The notes beneath the pieces are model-generated. The model was not told the origin of the DNA. It searched no databases and worked only from the letters and a program-made list of their open reading frames with translations. The position numbers were made by a program, and so were the translations under genes. Positions 49,486-60,300 of a DNA stretch of 64,000 nucleotides are shown here, in pieces; positions within the stretch are counted from its first letter, which is position 1; the number at the start of each line of letters is the position of its first letter. This DNA is from Lingula anatina (Eukaryota > Brachiopoda > Lingulata > Lingulida > Lingulidae): assembly GCF_001039355.2 (NCBI RefSeq), contig NW_019775619.1:76413-140412 (forward strand), written 5' to 3'.

Positions 49486-50426
49486 GGGCCCGGTTGCACC
49501 AACAGGGCGTAAATCTACTCGGCTACGACTGTCGTAAACCGCAACGCCTAGCGTCCGTGCGCCAGGTTTACTCTCCCTGCTTACGCCCGTTGCACCAAAA
49601 CAAAAACTGATCGTCGCAACTACGCCCGAGTAACGCTCCGCTGCGTCACTGGCCAACAATACGTGGATGGTATAATTGGGCAAATGAGGAGTTCTCAGCT
49701 GCAGTCATAATGGAATGATGACATAAATAAACACAAAAGGAGCATTTCAGTGACGGAGAAATTCATGAGCTTAATCATTCCCTTTTGATTTAGAAATAAG
49801 AACGTTAAAATACGTTAACTTTGCTGTTGCCTTGGATATATAGAAATAAAATCGAAAATATATTCCGAATCAAAATATTATTATAGTGTGCTAGGCCTAT
49901 GTATGCTATTATAGTATGCTGTTGTAAATGAGAAAAACGCGTTGGAGGCAGTTCGTATTTCTATTAATGGATTTGAACACCTTCACATTTGTAATCGAAA
50001 CTATTGAGTCTGAAAATAATGCAAAAATAGCCAGCATTGCTTTCTTTTTATAATTTTACAACAGTGCCGACAATTTCATGACCTTTTTTTATCTATGTTT
50101 ACAACGTGAGGTATCATTTAATGCAATCGATCTTACATCTTGGAGATTGAGAAATACAAGAAACCTAATACATACAGTATTATATGAGCCTTAAAATGTT
50201 GATATTTTAAGCTTTTGTCTCTATGTTTATATACAGTAAAATATGAATGATATAAAATGTGAATAAAAAATGACTATGGTTAGTTATGGTTTGTCAAAAA
50301 TTGTGAAAAGAATTAAAGAAACCGTACTGCTGAGAGCCAAGGCGTGTCGACATGAGTGGTAAGATTTAATTTGAACACAAGCATATACATGTACATGGCT
50401 ACACACATAATATATTTGATAATCAC
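49486..50426. mobile_element. GGGCCCGGTTGCACCAA TIR element, left part before gap
   Basis: From the terminal GGGCCCGGTTGCACCAACAG to the gap. Base for base colinear with 50777-51717, and probably the same physical copy assembled twice. Confidence 0.75.
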
Positions 50427-50774
50427 NNNNNNNNNNNNNNNNNNNNNNNNNNNNNNNNNNNNNNNNNNNNNNNNNNNNNNNNNNNNNNNNNNNNNNNNNN
50501 NNNNNNNNNNNNNNNNNNNNNNNNNNNNNNNNNNNNNNNNNNNNNNNNNNNNNNNNNNNNNNNNNNNNNNNNNNNNNNNNNNNNNNNNNNNNNNNNNNNN
50601 NNNNNNNNNNNNNNNNNNNNNNNNNNNNNNNNNNNNNNNNNNNNNNNNNNNNNNNNNNNNNNNNNNNNNNNNNNNNNNNNNNNNNNNNNNNNNNNNNNNN
50701 NNNNNNNNNNNNNNNNNNNNNNNNNNNNNNNNNNNNNNNNNNNNNNNNNNNNNNNNNNNNNNNNNNNNNNNNNN
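50427..50774. other. Assembly gap (348 N), probably spurious
   Basis: 49484-50426 and 50775-51717 are the same length and, as far as I can read them, identical, with a constant offset of 1291. The gap therefore appears to sit between two overlapping contig ends. Confidence 0.85.
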
Positions 50775-50776
50775 CT

Positions 50777-51717
50777 GGGCCCGGTTGCACCAACAGGGCG
50801 TAAATCTACTCGGCTACGACTGTCGTAAACCGCAACGCCTAGCGTCCGTGCGCCAGGTTTACTCTCCCTGCTTACGCCCGTTGCACCAAAACAAAAACTG
50901 ATCGTCGCAACTACGCCCGAGTAACGCTCCGCTGCGTCACTGGCCAACAATACGTGGATGGTATAATTGGGCAAATGAGGAGTTCTCAGCTGCAGTCATA
51001 ATGGAATGATGACATAAATAAACACAAAAGGAGCATTTCAGTGACGGAGAAATTCATGAGCTTAATCATTCCCTTTTGATTTAGAAATAAGAACGTTAAA
51101 ATACGTTAACTTTGCTGTTGCCTTGGATATATAGAAATAAAATCGAAAATATATTCCGAATCAAAATATTATTATAGTGTGCTAGGCCTATGTATGCTAT
51201 TATAGTATGCTGTTGTAAATGAGAAAAACGCGTTGGAGGCAGTTCGTATTTCTATTAATGGATTTGAACACCTTCACATTTGTAATCGAAACTATTGAGT
51301 CTGAAAATAATGCAAAAATAGCCAGCATTGCTTTCTTTTTATAATTTTACAACAGTGCCGACAATTTCATGACCTTTTTTTATCTATGTTTACAACGTGA
51401 GGTATCATTTAATGCAATCGATCTTACATCTTGGAGATTGAGAAATACAAGAAACCTAATACATACAGTATTATATGAGCCTTAAAATGTTGATATTTTA
51501 AGCTTTTGTCTCTATGTTTATATACAGTAAAATATGAATGATATAAAATGTGAATAAAAAATGACTATGGTTAGTTATGGTTTGTCAAAAATTGTGAAAA
51601 GAATTAAAGAAACCGTACTGCTGAGAGCCAAGGCGTGTCGACATGAGTGGTAAGATTTAATTTGAACACAAGCATATACATGTACATGGCTACACACATA
51701 ATATATTTGATAATCAC

Positions 51718-51773
<56 letters not shown>

Positions 51774-52078
51774 AAAACCAAGCTACGCAGACGGAAGTTT
51801 TGTGTGAGAAACAAACAAATAACTACCCACATAATCTACGTTAACTGCGATAATTGTCATTAAACTCTCTCTGTGCCAGCCTAGCCATAGTGCAAAACGA
51901 GCTACGACCGCCTTACTCCACCTAGCTAGCAGGCGTAAATTTACGACAAAGTTAAGACCGACGTAAACACTATTCCAGTTTGGTGCAACTGGCTTTTCTC
52001 GGGCGTAGCATTTTGCGCCCGGTTTACGCCGGCGCAACTGCTACGCCTCACTTACGACCGGTTGGTGCAACCGGGCCC
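50777..52078. mobile_element. 1.3-kb TIR element, GGGCCCGGTTGCACCAA family
   Basis: Left terminus GGGCCCGGTTGCACCAAC and right terminus its exact inverted complement. Both subterminal regions carry further GTTGCACCAAA and TACGCCCGAG motifs in inverted orientation over roughly 180 bp. The interior is AT-rich, includes a 53-bp (AT)n tract at 51719-51771 and has no credible transposase, so it is non-autonomous. Its first nine bases match those of the element at 5590-6556. Confidence 0.85.
51719..51771 (+). repeat. (AT)n microsatellite
   Basis: About 53 bp; the gap at 50427 begins at the same point in the other contig, so this tract probably broke the assembly. Confidence 0.95.
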
Positions 52079-52354
52079 TGTATACCAACATATCACATAA
52101 AGGGTGTGGCAACTGAAAGCCCGGGACAGTAATAGGTGCAAGAGTTCTGTATGCAGAAACACACAGCAAACCACTTGTTCATGCATAAAACCAACTATGG
52201 ACAATAAAGTAATGTTTGTACTGACAAAGAATGATAAAAACTTCTCTCCACGCCGACTGCACACTGCCAGCACAAGTACTGAAACGAGACTTAGTGTCCA
52301 GCGAGGGAAAAGAGTCGGTGAAAGGGGTCAGCCAGACACTGGCCCCCGGTAATT

Positions 52355-52514
52355 TGACTCTGATTTAGAGTCAGATTGACTCCATTAGAGCCAGGGGGTG
52401 ATTGACTCTGATAAGAGAGTCTAAAGACTCTGGTAGCGGGTTAAGTTGACCCTTATATAGGGGTCAAATTAACTCCATGAGGGTCAAGGGGTGCTGGACT
52501 CTGACTAGAGAGTC
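52355..52514. repeat. Hairpin array, right edge of insertion
   Basis: Four palindromes centred about 43-50 bp apart: TGACTCTGATTTAGAGTCA (52355-52373), GACTCTGATAAGAGAGTC (52404-52421), a GTTGACCC..GGGTCAA hairpin inside TTAA..TTAA (52441-52471), and GACTCTGACTAGAGAGTC (52497-52514). Confidence 0.85.
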
Positions 52515-52671
52515 AAATGACTCCAATTTTATTCTCAGTGTTGGAACCTACGTGATAAATAACGAGTGTGTGCTTTGGGAGGTGGGGGTGGAGTAAGTCC
52601 CCGTAGCAAAACCCACCCCCTCTGCTACTGTGGCAATGTTGATATAAAAAATGCCAAATTTTGGAGAGTTT

Positions 52672-52673
<2 letters not shown>

Positions 52674-52711
<38 letters not shown>
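52674..52711 (+). repeat. (TG)n microsatellite
   Basis: Allelic to 45641-45704, shorter. Confidence 0.95.
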
Positions 52712-52714
<3 letters not shown>

Positions 52715-53432
52715 AGTGAGCAAAGTCTGACATACAGTCATTATAAATAGAGACGATTCCTTTCAGTAAATGCTTGGATAGCAATCTTTTTTCTCTTCCC
52801 TTTCTGTCTCACTGTCCAAACACACACACCTTGCTATGATCCCATTTATTTTTATTTGTGAAGTTACTTTGGGTTTTGGGCGAAAGATATTGTTGACATA
52901 CCGGTGAAGCGTATACTCCGAATCCCAATATGAAAAGGTAATAACAAAATGAATGAATGACCTACATAACAGAGGAAACGGGATAGTACAATGACATTAA
53001 CCGTGCAAACAAGTCAAAACAATATTCTGAGAATTAATGCCGAAACATGAGATGAATATCGTGCCTTGGGACCCAGCTTTTGATTATTCTTCAATCTTAC
53101 TCTTTGTCATTCTGCTCACAATGTTGTTTACAATTCTAAGAAATAAATGGTCCCTCGTGGCTCATCGCATCCCTCAGAAGCTGTCAGTTTTTTGTTCAGA
53201 AATACAGTTATTCCTTTTTAAAAACTCCCAAACCACATTTAAAGGAACTCGTATTCACAATAAAATGATTGGATTCACTGACCTGCGGTCATTCTGTGGT
53301 CACGGGGCGCGTTGTGGTGGTCAATTCATTCAGATTCTGTCAGATATCGGTAACACGTCTTCATTTAGGGACTTTAATATGCAATTAGTGTAAAAACATG
53401 AAAAGATAGGACCAGTGTACATTTATCATCAA

Positions 53433-53443
53433 TCTCTCTTTCC

Positions 53444-53517
<74 letters not shown>
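53433..53517 (+). repeat. (TC)n(TG)n(GA)n composite microsatellite
   Basis: Allelic to 46470-46559. Confidence 0.9.
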
Positions 53518-53520
<3 letters not shown>

Positions 53521-53726
53521 TTTCAAATTCAAACACAAAACAAAACTATTCTTTTTTTAACATATGGATTAGGCCCGACCAAAAGCAATCAAATGTCGCA
53601 TCGCGGTACTAACCTCACCTCGCTCTATAATTGACATGTAACTGAGAAATAAGCCAGGTTTGCTCCATAGGAAAGGTCACAACAGTAAAGAGGTATTGGC
53701 AAGTTGACGCCAGAATCTAGAAATGA

Positions 53727-54415
53727 GGCAATTAAAGCACAGGAAACCTTCGGCTGTCCGGAGCGATTTTCTTAACGCCTTCTCGAGCTGTACAGCTGTC
53801 AGCGGTGTGTTGTGAGTTATATGTAGCAGTGACAGTGTCTATTGTGAGTCAGAGAATGTGTTAACTACAAATGGGGTCTGTTTGACCTTGTTGTAGGACT
53901 GTGCCGACCCCGTCCCACTCTGTACTAAATCACAATATATTGTGCTTTTCATGAAGTCGTCGAAATAAATATAATGTAGTATTTTCACTGTAAATAGGGA
54001 CCAACATGGAAAAAGTAAGTTGGGTATATTAGCACATGACGATGTTTGTAGAACCATCATTTGGCCTACAGATAAAGTTTATGGAACAACTAGATGATGC
54101 CATGCATTTACAGCTTAAGAGTAGGTCAATACATACACTGAATTCGGGGGGGGGGGGGGGGGGGGGGCCAGCATTCATTTCAAGAACATCAGGGCCTACA
54201 AGAATCGGAGTAGCCAAACAGCCGGCATTAAATTTGACTTCGTAGGACGAGGACGTTAAATTTATAAAACCTTTTAAAAATATTTACGTCCTGGAAATTT
54301 ACCAAACTTTTGCATTTTTTACAATCACGAGGGAAATATGAAGCTTATGTATCTCAAAAAGGTCGACATATGATATCATTATTGTCAACAGCTTTTGCAT
54401 TTTGGCGACCAAAGA
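53727..54415. other. Non-coding stretch
   Basis: No gene seen; contains a run of 22 G at 54146-54167. Confidence 0.6.
54146..54167 (+). repeat. G22 homopolymer
   Basis: Uninterrupted G run able to form a quadruplex; its exact length may be an assembly estimate. Confidence 0.9.
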
Positions 54416-54576
54416 AAAAAAGCTGAAATCTGGAGAGAAATTTCTGCTACATGAAGATTTTCCTAGCGTGGTAACGGTATGCCTCTGATAAACCCACAGG
54501 TATTATATTTCACGCACGACATGCTTTCTCGAATATAAGAAGACGACTTCGTAGTAAAGAGAAAATACACAATGAA

Positions 54577-54716
54577 ATAAGATAAGATAAGGGTTTATTT
54601 AGCCAATTATAAAAATCGGAAATCATTTTCCTTTTGGAGCAATATACAGAGTAAAATAATAAAATAATACAATAAATAAATAGATTAAGAATTTAGTTTT
54701 GAGATCAAATTAAAAT
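54577..54716 (-). mobile_element. 3'-end-only LINE fragment with (TTATC)n tail
   Basis: About 126 bp identical or nearly so to the 3' end of the LINE at 39222, with a short (GATAA)n on the plus strand at 54577-54590. Severe 5' truncation. Confidence 0.85.
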
Positions 54717-55195
54717 AGTTGGAGCCAAGATGCAACAGACATACTGATAGAAGAACAGATATTTGGACAGATAGAAAGACAGACAAACACACAGACGGAC
54801 CAATTGTATATATAAAATAAGTAATAAAAAAGAACAAATCCTTGTTTATGGTGTTAAAATGAAAGTGCTGAAATATTGTACCATACTCTCTCTGCTATCT
54901 GCCAGAGATCTATATACCTGTGTACGTATGCTATAATGCATTACACAATTCAAGTTACCAAATAATGATAATAATAATATGTGTATATTAATCATCCAAT
55001 TATTAATATTTTCACGAAAGTAAAGTGTTATTTTTAAACATCGCTTAATAGACGAGTAATTTGTGAGAGTTGACGACGTCGATTACTAAACAAAACTGCA
55101 GTTCCGGAAATCAATTTTTTTTTGAGATCCGTAGATATTGGAATGATTGTTCGTGCAGCTTTAAAAGATAGTAAAAGACTTGAATATGTGCTTGA

Positions 55196-55363
55196 CAGGC
55201 CCGTAGCCAGCAATTTCAAAAGGGGGGTTCTTTTTCTGAAAAAGTGGACCTTCTTCCATAAAAACTTCATGTACCTAGATCAAATTTTACCCAGAGTGGA
55301 CCTTTTCCCAGCAAAAGGGGTGGTTCTTTCGAACCCCCCGAACCCCCCCTGGCTATGGGCCTG
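55196..55363. mobile_element. 168-bp TIR element, CAGGCCCGTAGCCAG family, copy 1
   Basis: Left CAGGCCCGTAGCCAG and inverted right CAGGCCCATAGCCAG match at 14 of 15 bases, with G-rich subterminal blocks. CTTGA lies immediately outside both ends (55191-55195, 55364-55368), a possible 5-bp target duplication. The CAG..CTG ends resemble hAT-type MITEs, but hAT makes 8-bp duplications, so the class is open. Confidence 0.8.
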
Positions 55364-55478
55364 CTTGAAGAGAGTATGCTAACAGCAGCGTCCTGCTTTA
55401 CACCGCTCACCATTAGGCCACGACTACTCGGACAATTAACAGCACTGGACAAAGAAATAGCATACTGACGTCGTCGTA

Positions 55479-55692
55479 GGGCGCATTCCCATAGATTTTA
55501 GATCGATATATCCCCGTGGGGAGTCTCACTAGATTACTGTCAGATAATCCGGCTTAATTGTCCGTCCCGCCTTCTGCAAGCTGTAAGGGGGTAATTAACT
55601 TTCGTGCCCGCTCGGCTGACAGCTATTTAGCGTGAACCCCCAGGGAGTTAGGTCGATCTAGTTGGATCGATCTAATCTCTTGGAATGGGGTC
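55479..55692. mobile_element. Palindromic MITE, GACCCCATTCCC family, copy 3
   Basis: Left GGGCGCATTCCCATAG, right GGAATGGGGTC, both followed inward by GATCGAT and by TAGGTCGATCTA-type arms; GGGGGTAATTAAC near the centre. Confidence 0.85.
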
Positions 55693-55826
55693 TAAAATTC
55701 CAGGACGGCAAGAACCAATGTCGATGCCAAAAACAAACATTCAATAACTATGGCCGCATTCAGAACAGCAGACAAGTTAGTCCACGGGTCAAATATGGCC
55801 GACCCACTTTAATACTTCCCCACGAG

Positions 55827-55827
55827 N
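55827..55827. other. Single-N contig join
   Basis: The sequence right of it restarts the locus at 54416. Confidence 0.9.
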
Positions 55828-55988
55828 AAAAAAGCTGAAATCTGGAGAGAAATTTCTGCTACATGAAGATTTTCCTAGCGTGGTAACGGTATGCCTCTGA
55901 TAAACCCACAGGTATTATATTTCACGCACGACATGCTTTCTCGAATATAAGAAGACGACTTCGTAGTAAAGAGAAAATACACAATGAA

Positions 55989-56128
55989 ATAAGATAAGAT
56001 AAGGGTTTATTTAGCCAATTATAAAAATCGGAAATCATTTTCCTTTTGGAGCAATATACAGAGTAAAATAATAAAATAATACAATAAATAAATAGATTAA
56101 GAATTTAGTTTTGAGATCAAATTAAAAT
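55989..56128 (-). mobile_element. 3'-end-only LINE fragment, allelic copy
   Basis: Allelic to 54577-54716. Confidence 0.85.
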
Positions 56129-56607
56129 AGTTGGAGCCAAGATGCAACAGACATACTGATAGAAGAACAGATATTTGGACAGATAGAAAGACAGACAAAC
56201 ACACAGACGGACCAATTGTATATATAAAATAAGTAATAAAAAAGAACAAATCCTTGTTTATGGTGTTAAAATGAAAGTGCTGAAATATTGTACCATACTC
56301 TCTCTGCTATCTGCCAGAGATCTATATACCTGTGTACGTATGCTATAATGCATTACACAATTCAAGTTACCAAATAATGATAATAATAATATGTGTATAT
56401 TAATCATCCAATTATTAATATTTTCACGAAAGTAAAGTGTTATTTTTAAACATCGCTTAATAGACGAGTAATATGTGAGAGTTGACGACGTCGATTACTA
56501 AACAAAACTGCAGTTCCGGAAATCAATTTTTTTTTGAGATCCGTAGATATTGGAATGATTGTTCGTGCAGCTTTAAAAGATAGTAAAAGACTTGAATATG
56601 TGCTTGA

Positions 56608-56775
56608 CAGGCCCGTAGCCAGCAATTTCAAAAGGGGGGTTCTTTTTCTGAAAAAGTGGACCTTCTTCCATAAAAACTTCATGTACCTAGATCAAATTTT
56701 ACCCAGAGTGGACCTTTTCCCAGCAAAAAGGGTGGTTCTTTCGAACCCCCCGAACCCCCCCTGGCTATGGGCCTG
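56608..56775. mobile_element. 168-bp TIR element, CAGGCCCGTAGCCAG family, copy 2
   Basis: Allelic to 55196-55363, same CTTGA flanks. Confidence 0.8.
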
Positions 56776-56890
56776 CTTGAAGAGAGTATGCTAACAGCAG
56801 CGTCCTGCTTTACACCGCTCACCATTAGGCCACGACTACTCGGACAATTAACAGCACTGGACAAAGAAATAGCATACTGACGTCGTCGTA

Positions 56891-57104
56891 GGGCGCATTC
56901 CCATAGATTTTAGATCGATATATCCCCGTGGGGAGTCTCACTAGATTACTGTCAGATAATCCGGCTTAAATGTCCGTCCCGCCTTCTGCAAGCTGTAAGG
57001 GGGTAATTAACTTTCGTGCCCGCTCGGCTAACAGCTATTTAGCGTGAACCCCCAGGGAGTTAGGTCGATCTAGTTGGATCGATATAATCTCTGGGAATGG
57101 GGTC
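56891..57104. mobile_element. Palindromic MITE, GACCCCATTCCC family, copy 4
   Basis: Allelic to 55479-55692. Confidence 0.85.
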
Positions 57105-57196
57105 TAAAATTCCAGGAGGGGGTTGTTTCCTTGCCCACATTACACGGACGACAAGAACCAATGTCGATGCCAAAAACACAAACATTCAATAACTAT

Positions 57197-57364
57197 GCCC
57201 GCATTCAGAACAGTAGACTAGTTAGTCCACGGGTCAAATATGGCCGACCCACTTTAATACTTCCCCAAGGGGAACCTATTCAGTGTCCATTAGCGGATGA
57301 GACAGCAAGCTTTTTCATCAGTCGCCATATTTGGCCCGCGGACCAGTCAGTTCTGAATGCAGCC
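57197..57364. mobile_element. 168-bp TIR element, GCATTCAGAAC..CAAATATGGC family
   Basis: Left arm GCATTCAGAACAGTAGACTA and onward through GTCCACGGGTCAAATATGGC. The inverted right arm has GCATTCAGAACTGACTGGTC and then CGCGGGCCAAATATGGCGAC. The arms pair over about 45 bases. The centre is short and non-coding. Block G copy 1 holds only the left arm (to 55826) because its contig ends there. Confidence 0.8.
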
Positions 57365-60300
57365 TGTAATGTCGGTCACTGACAAAGCATTTCAGAAAAC
57401 AAATAAAACAATTCGAAGAATAATATTTAGGATAGTAAAGTTTCTGAATAGTTTGGCCATCTGAAGTATATATATTTAAAGGTCTCGGCACATTATGAGG
57501 CTTCTTGCGCTACACTGGTTTAAGTTCCTGGAAAGATTCGCTATAACCTTTGACAAAACAACTCAGGATATCTTAGTTAGCCCTACAACAGCGATTCAGT
57601 TGTGAAGAACATGAAAACTTTAATGTCGGGGGCCTCGTGTCGTTGAGCTACCCACACCTCCAGACGGAGGAAAGTTGGATTGAATCAGCGGGCGGTTTCC
57701 ATATGAGTTGACACATGAATATCGCTTAAATTGCAGACAAATTGTATCTGCATATATATTGGAAGATGGCTCTGTTTGATTTGTCCTTTTCGAGGTGAAA
57801 ATTACTATTATTCATCCACTGTTGTTCCCCATTCTGAGAATGCAAAGCAAGCTAATCAAATCTGCAATTCACTTTAAAGCTGTTAACGATACTGACATGT
57901 AATCTTGAAGAGAAAAAATAAAAGCTTGGCATTTTCATCTTGTAAAACTTTTTTGTTATTTAGAAAAAAATATGATGATTTAGTCTTAATCGGGACCTTA
58001 GCAAAATACTGCCAATGTGATATGAGTGTAAACAAGTTAAATTTTCACCTTTTCCTTTCCCCGATTTCTTCTAAATGATATCATTTTCGAAATTCTTGGC
58101 GTTCTGAATCTTTTCCAAGCGTACTCAGGTTATAACTCTGGGTCTGTGCATTGCCTGACAGCCCCCTTGTAGTTTTACAATAACTATTTTCCTTTCACTG
58201 CAGGACCACTGCAATTATTGTTAAATGACAATACAAAGACTTTCTAAAGAAACACAATTGTCATTTCCTACAGAGGACCCCCAATTGTGATTCTCCGCTC
58301 CACGCAAACAATGTTCATCCTACGCACTCTTTTGTACCTCCATAAATTTATCTAAAACTGTATTTCAGTCGCACGGTCAAATGGATCGAAAACTCAGTAA
58401 AGCATTGACGTAGAAATAATCAACAAAGAGAAAATACAGCGGACATTATTTTAGATGGAAATCACTGGCTTTTAATAAAAAGTAAATTGGATGCATAATT
58501 CCGGTAAAATAATGATGAAGAAGGAATAACTAAGGATTCTTATGAAATAAAAATAAGCTCAACACGCACCAGAAGGGCATTACACGCGTTCCGTTGGTTA
58601 ACATAAACCTTGCTACACAATTACGACAAACTTCTTAAACCAATTAGTAATACAATATTCTGATTTTGGCAAGGACATACTTTGTTTTGAACTTCTTTTA
58701 AACTGTTCAGATTTGTAACTTATACGTAGCACCAATTCTCTCCCGGAACTATCCTCATATTCAAAGAACTTCAGTTTGATATTAATATTGTTATTTATTA
58801 TGTTATATATCCTTGGCATGAAGAAATTGCGCTCACAATAAAATGTCAAAAACATTTTACTTTGTGACGCAGTCTAGATACTTACTACCAGAAATAAAGA
58901 TTAAGTATGCGAGTTGGGCAGCTTGATACAACGTGTACCTGTTCGAGTTACATCAAATATACAACTGTTATTTCAAATTCCAAGTGTGGCACTTGGGCAA
59001 AAGTCCCTATTGGATGTGATGTCCTCTTGTGGCTTTACAATAATTCCTGTAAATGATCAAAATGACGGTCCCTAACATCTCTTTAAAATCTATGACATCT
59101 TTAGCAAAATAGGGACATTTTTTGTAAGATATTCATCAATGACAAATACATCTTGAAAATCGTCTTCGTGTTTTTTTCTCTTTCTTTTAAGTTACCCCCA
59201 AGTCACCTTTTGTTTCAGGAAATCGCTAGTTGGCGTGATGTTTACAATGCCTTATTAATGAAATTAAATTTGCGTGCTAAGAAAGAGTGTGACGATGTAT
59301 CTCGAAGCATCTAGCAGGTGTTAATAAGCAAGGTTAAAAGAGGTCGAGCTTTAACTGGATACACGCTGACGGCATCACTAAACCAATTAATTGGGATTCT
59401 TATTTTATTTTTCAAAACAAACCAAGAAGTATCATTTGGAACAATACTTTTCATATTTGGTTGAAGGATTTAAACCTTAAATTGAATCTAAATGTAAATT
59501 GAATTAAAATACAGGTGCATATATAAATGACTGAATGAATGAATAAATGAATTGGAATGCTTACAAGTATACAAAATGGGCAAGGATGACAGTATCTTGA
59601 AATATGGTAAAACACATTGTGTTGGGAGTTGATGCAATTTAAACTCACTTTTTACGTGTTTGAGTAACGATATTTTAAGCAACATGGGGGACAAAATTTG
59701 TAAGATAGTAGTCGCTGCCAACATTATATTGAACTCCTACGTCTTTTTTGAAGCAAGTCTTTGTCACCCCGCGTGTCAGAGAGAACATGAATCGGGGGAG
59801 AGAAATCTAACAATGAAATCAGCTAGCTGATAGCAATGATAAGATTTCAGTAATCTCAGAGACTCATTCTGGCGTACGGTGACGATATCAAATACTGTGT
59901 AGGGATGACAGAAAAAGCGGGGGTCTGGACCTGGAATATCGATCAGCAATCAGTAGCGGCATGGGAGCTGTCTTCAACCAGGCAGTGCTGGCTGTAAACT
60001 TGTCACTCAGATTGGCAAGCGCGCTTCCTGTGCCGTGAACTTTCTGAAGACAAGGCGTGTGGTTAAAATAGATAGCACCATCTTGATTGATTTTCTGTTC
60101 AAACAGACGTGACACCGCTGAGCAGAGAGGATCAAATGCACATTTTCTCTAAGATTGGAAAATACATGTTCTCGAGGAGAGAAATGTTAACTAGTTTTGA
60201 ATTAACACGTGTCCAAGTCGTTTGTAATTTTCAAAATGCTTTCACTAATCAGGACGTGCTTTTCTAACAGTATTTTCTAGCACCAACTAATCTTATAGTC

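Larger units (their letters stand above)
49011..52540. mobile_element. Haplotype-specific composite insertion bounded by GACTC hairpin arrays
   Basis: Absent from block EF copy 1, where the flanks meet at about 45495. Both edges (49015-49200 and 52355-52514) are arrays of short perfect or near-perfect palindromes built on GACTC/GAGTC. Between them lie a SINE and a GGGCCCGG-ended TIR element, both probably nested. Allowing for the 943-bp assembly overlap and gap, the true insertion is about 2.2 kb. This looks like a hairpin-ended element later invaded by others; the class is unknown. Confidence 0.6.
46775..53726. repeat. Duplicated block EF, copy 2, with large insertion
   Basis: Counterpart of 43251-46773. 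Colinear except for the insertion at 49011-52540 and smaller indels near 45240/48740. It ends at about 53726, where copy 1 meets an N. Confidence 0.85.
54416..55826. repeat. Duplicated block G, copy 1 (probable allele)
   Basis: Matches 55828-57267 with very few substitutions and one indel of about 35 bp near 57114. Ends at the N at 55827. Confidence 0.9.
55828..57267. repeat. Duplicated block G, copy 2 (probable allele)
   Basis: Counterpart of 54416-55826; this copy continues into the downstream single-copy region. Confidence 0.9.

Noticed and set aside
59888-60155. GC-richer patch with open frames on both strands
   Set aside because: The minus-strand frame has no ATG start and neither strand shows a family motif; kept only as a note in the non-coding region.
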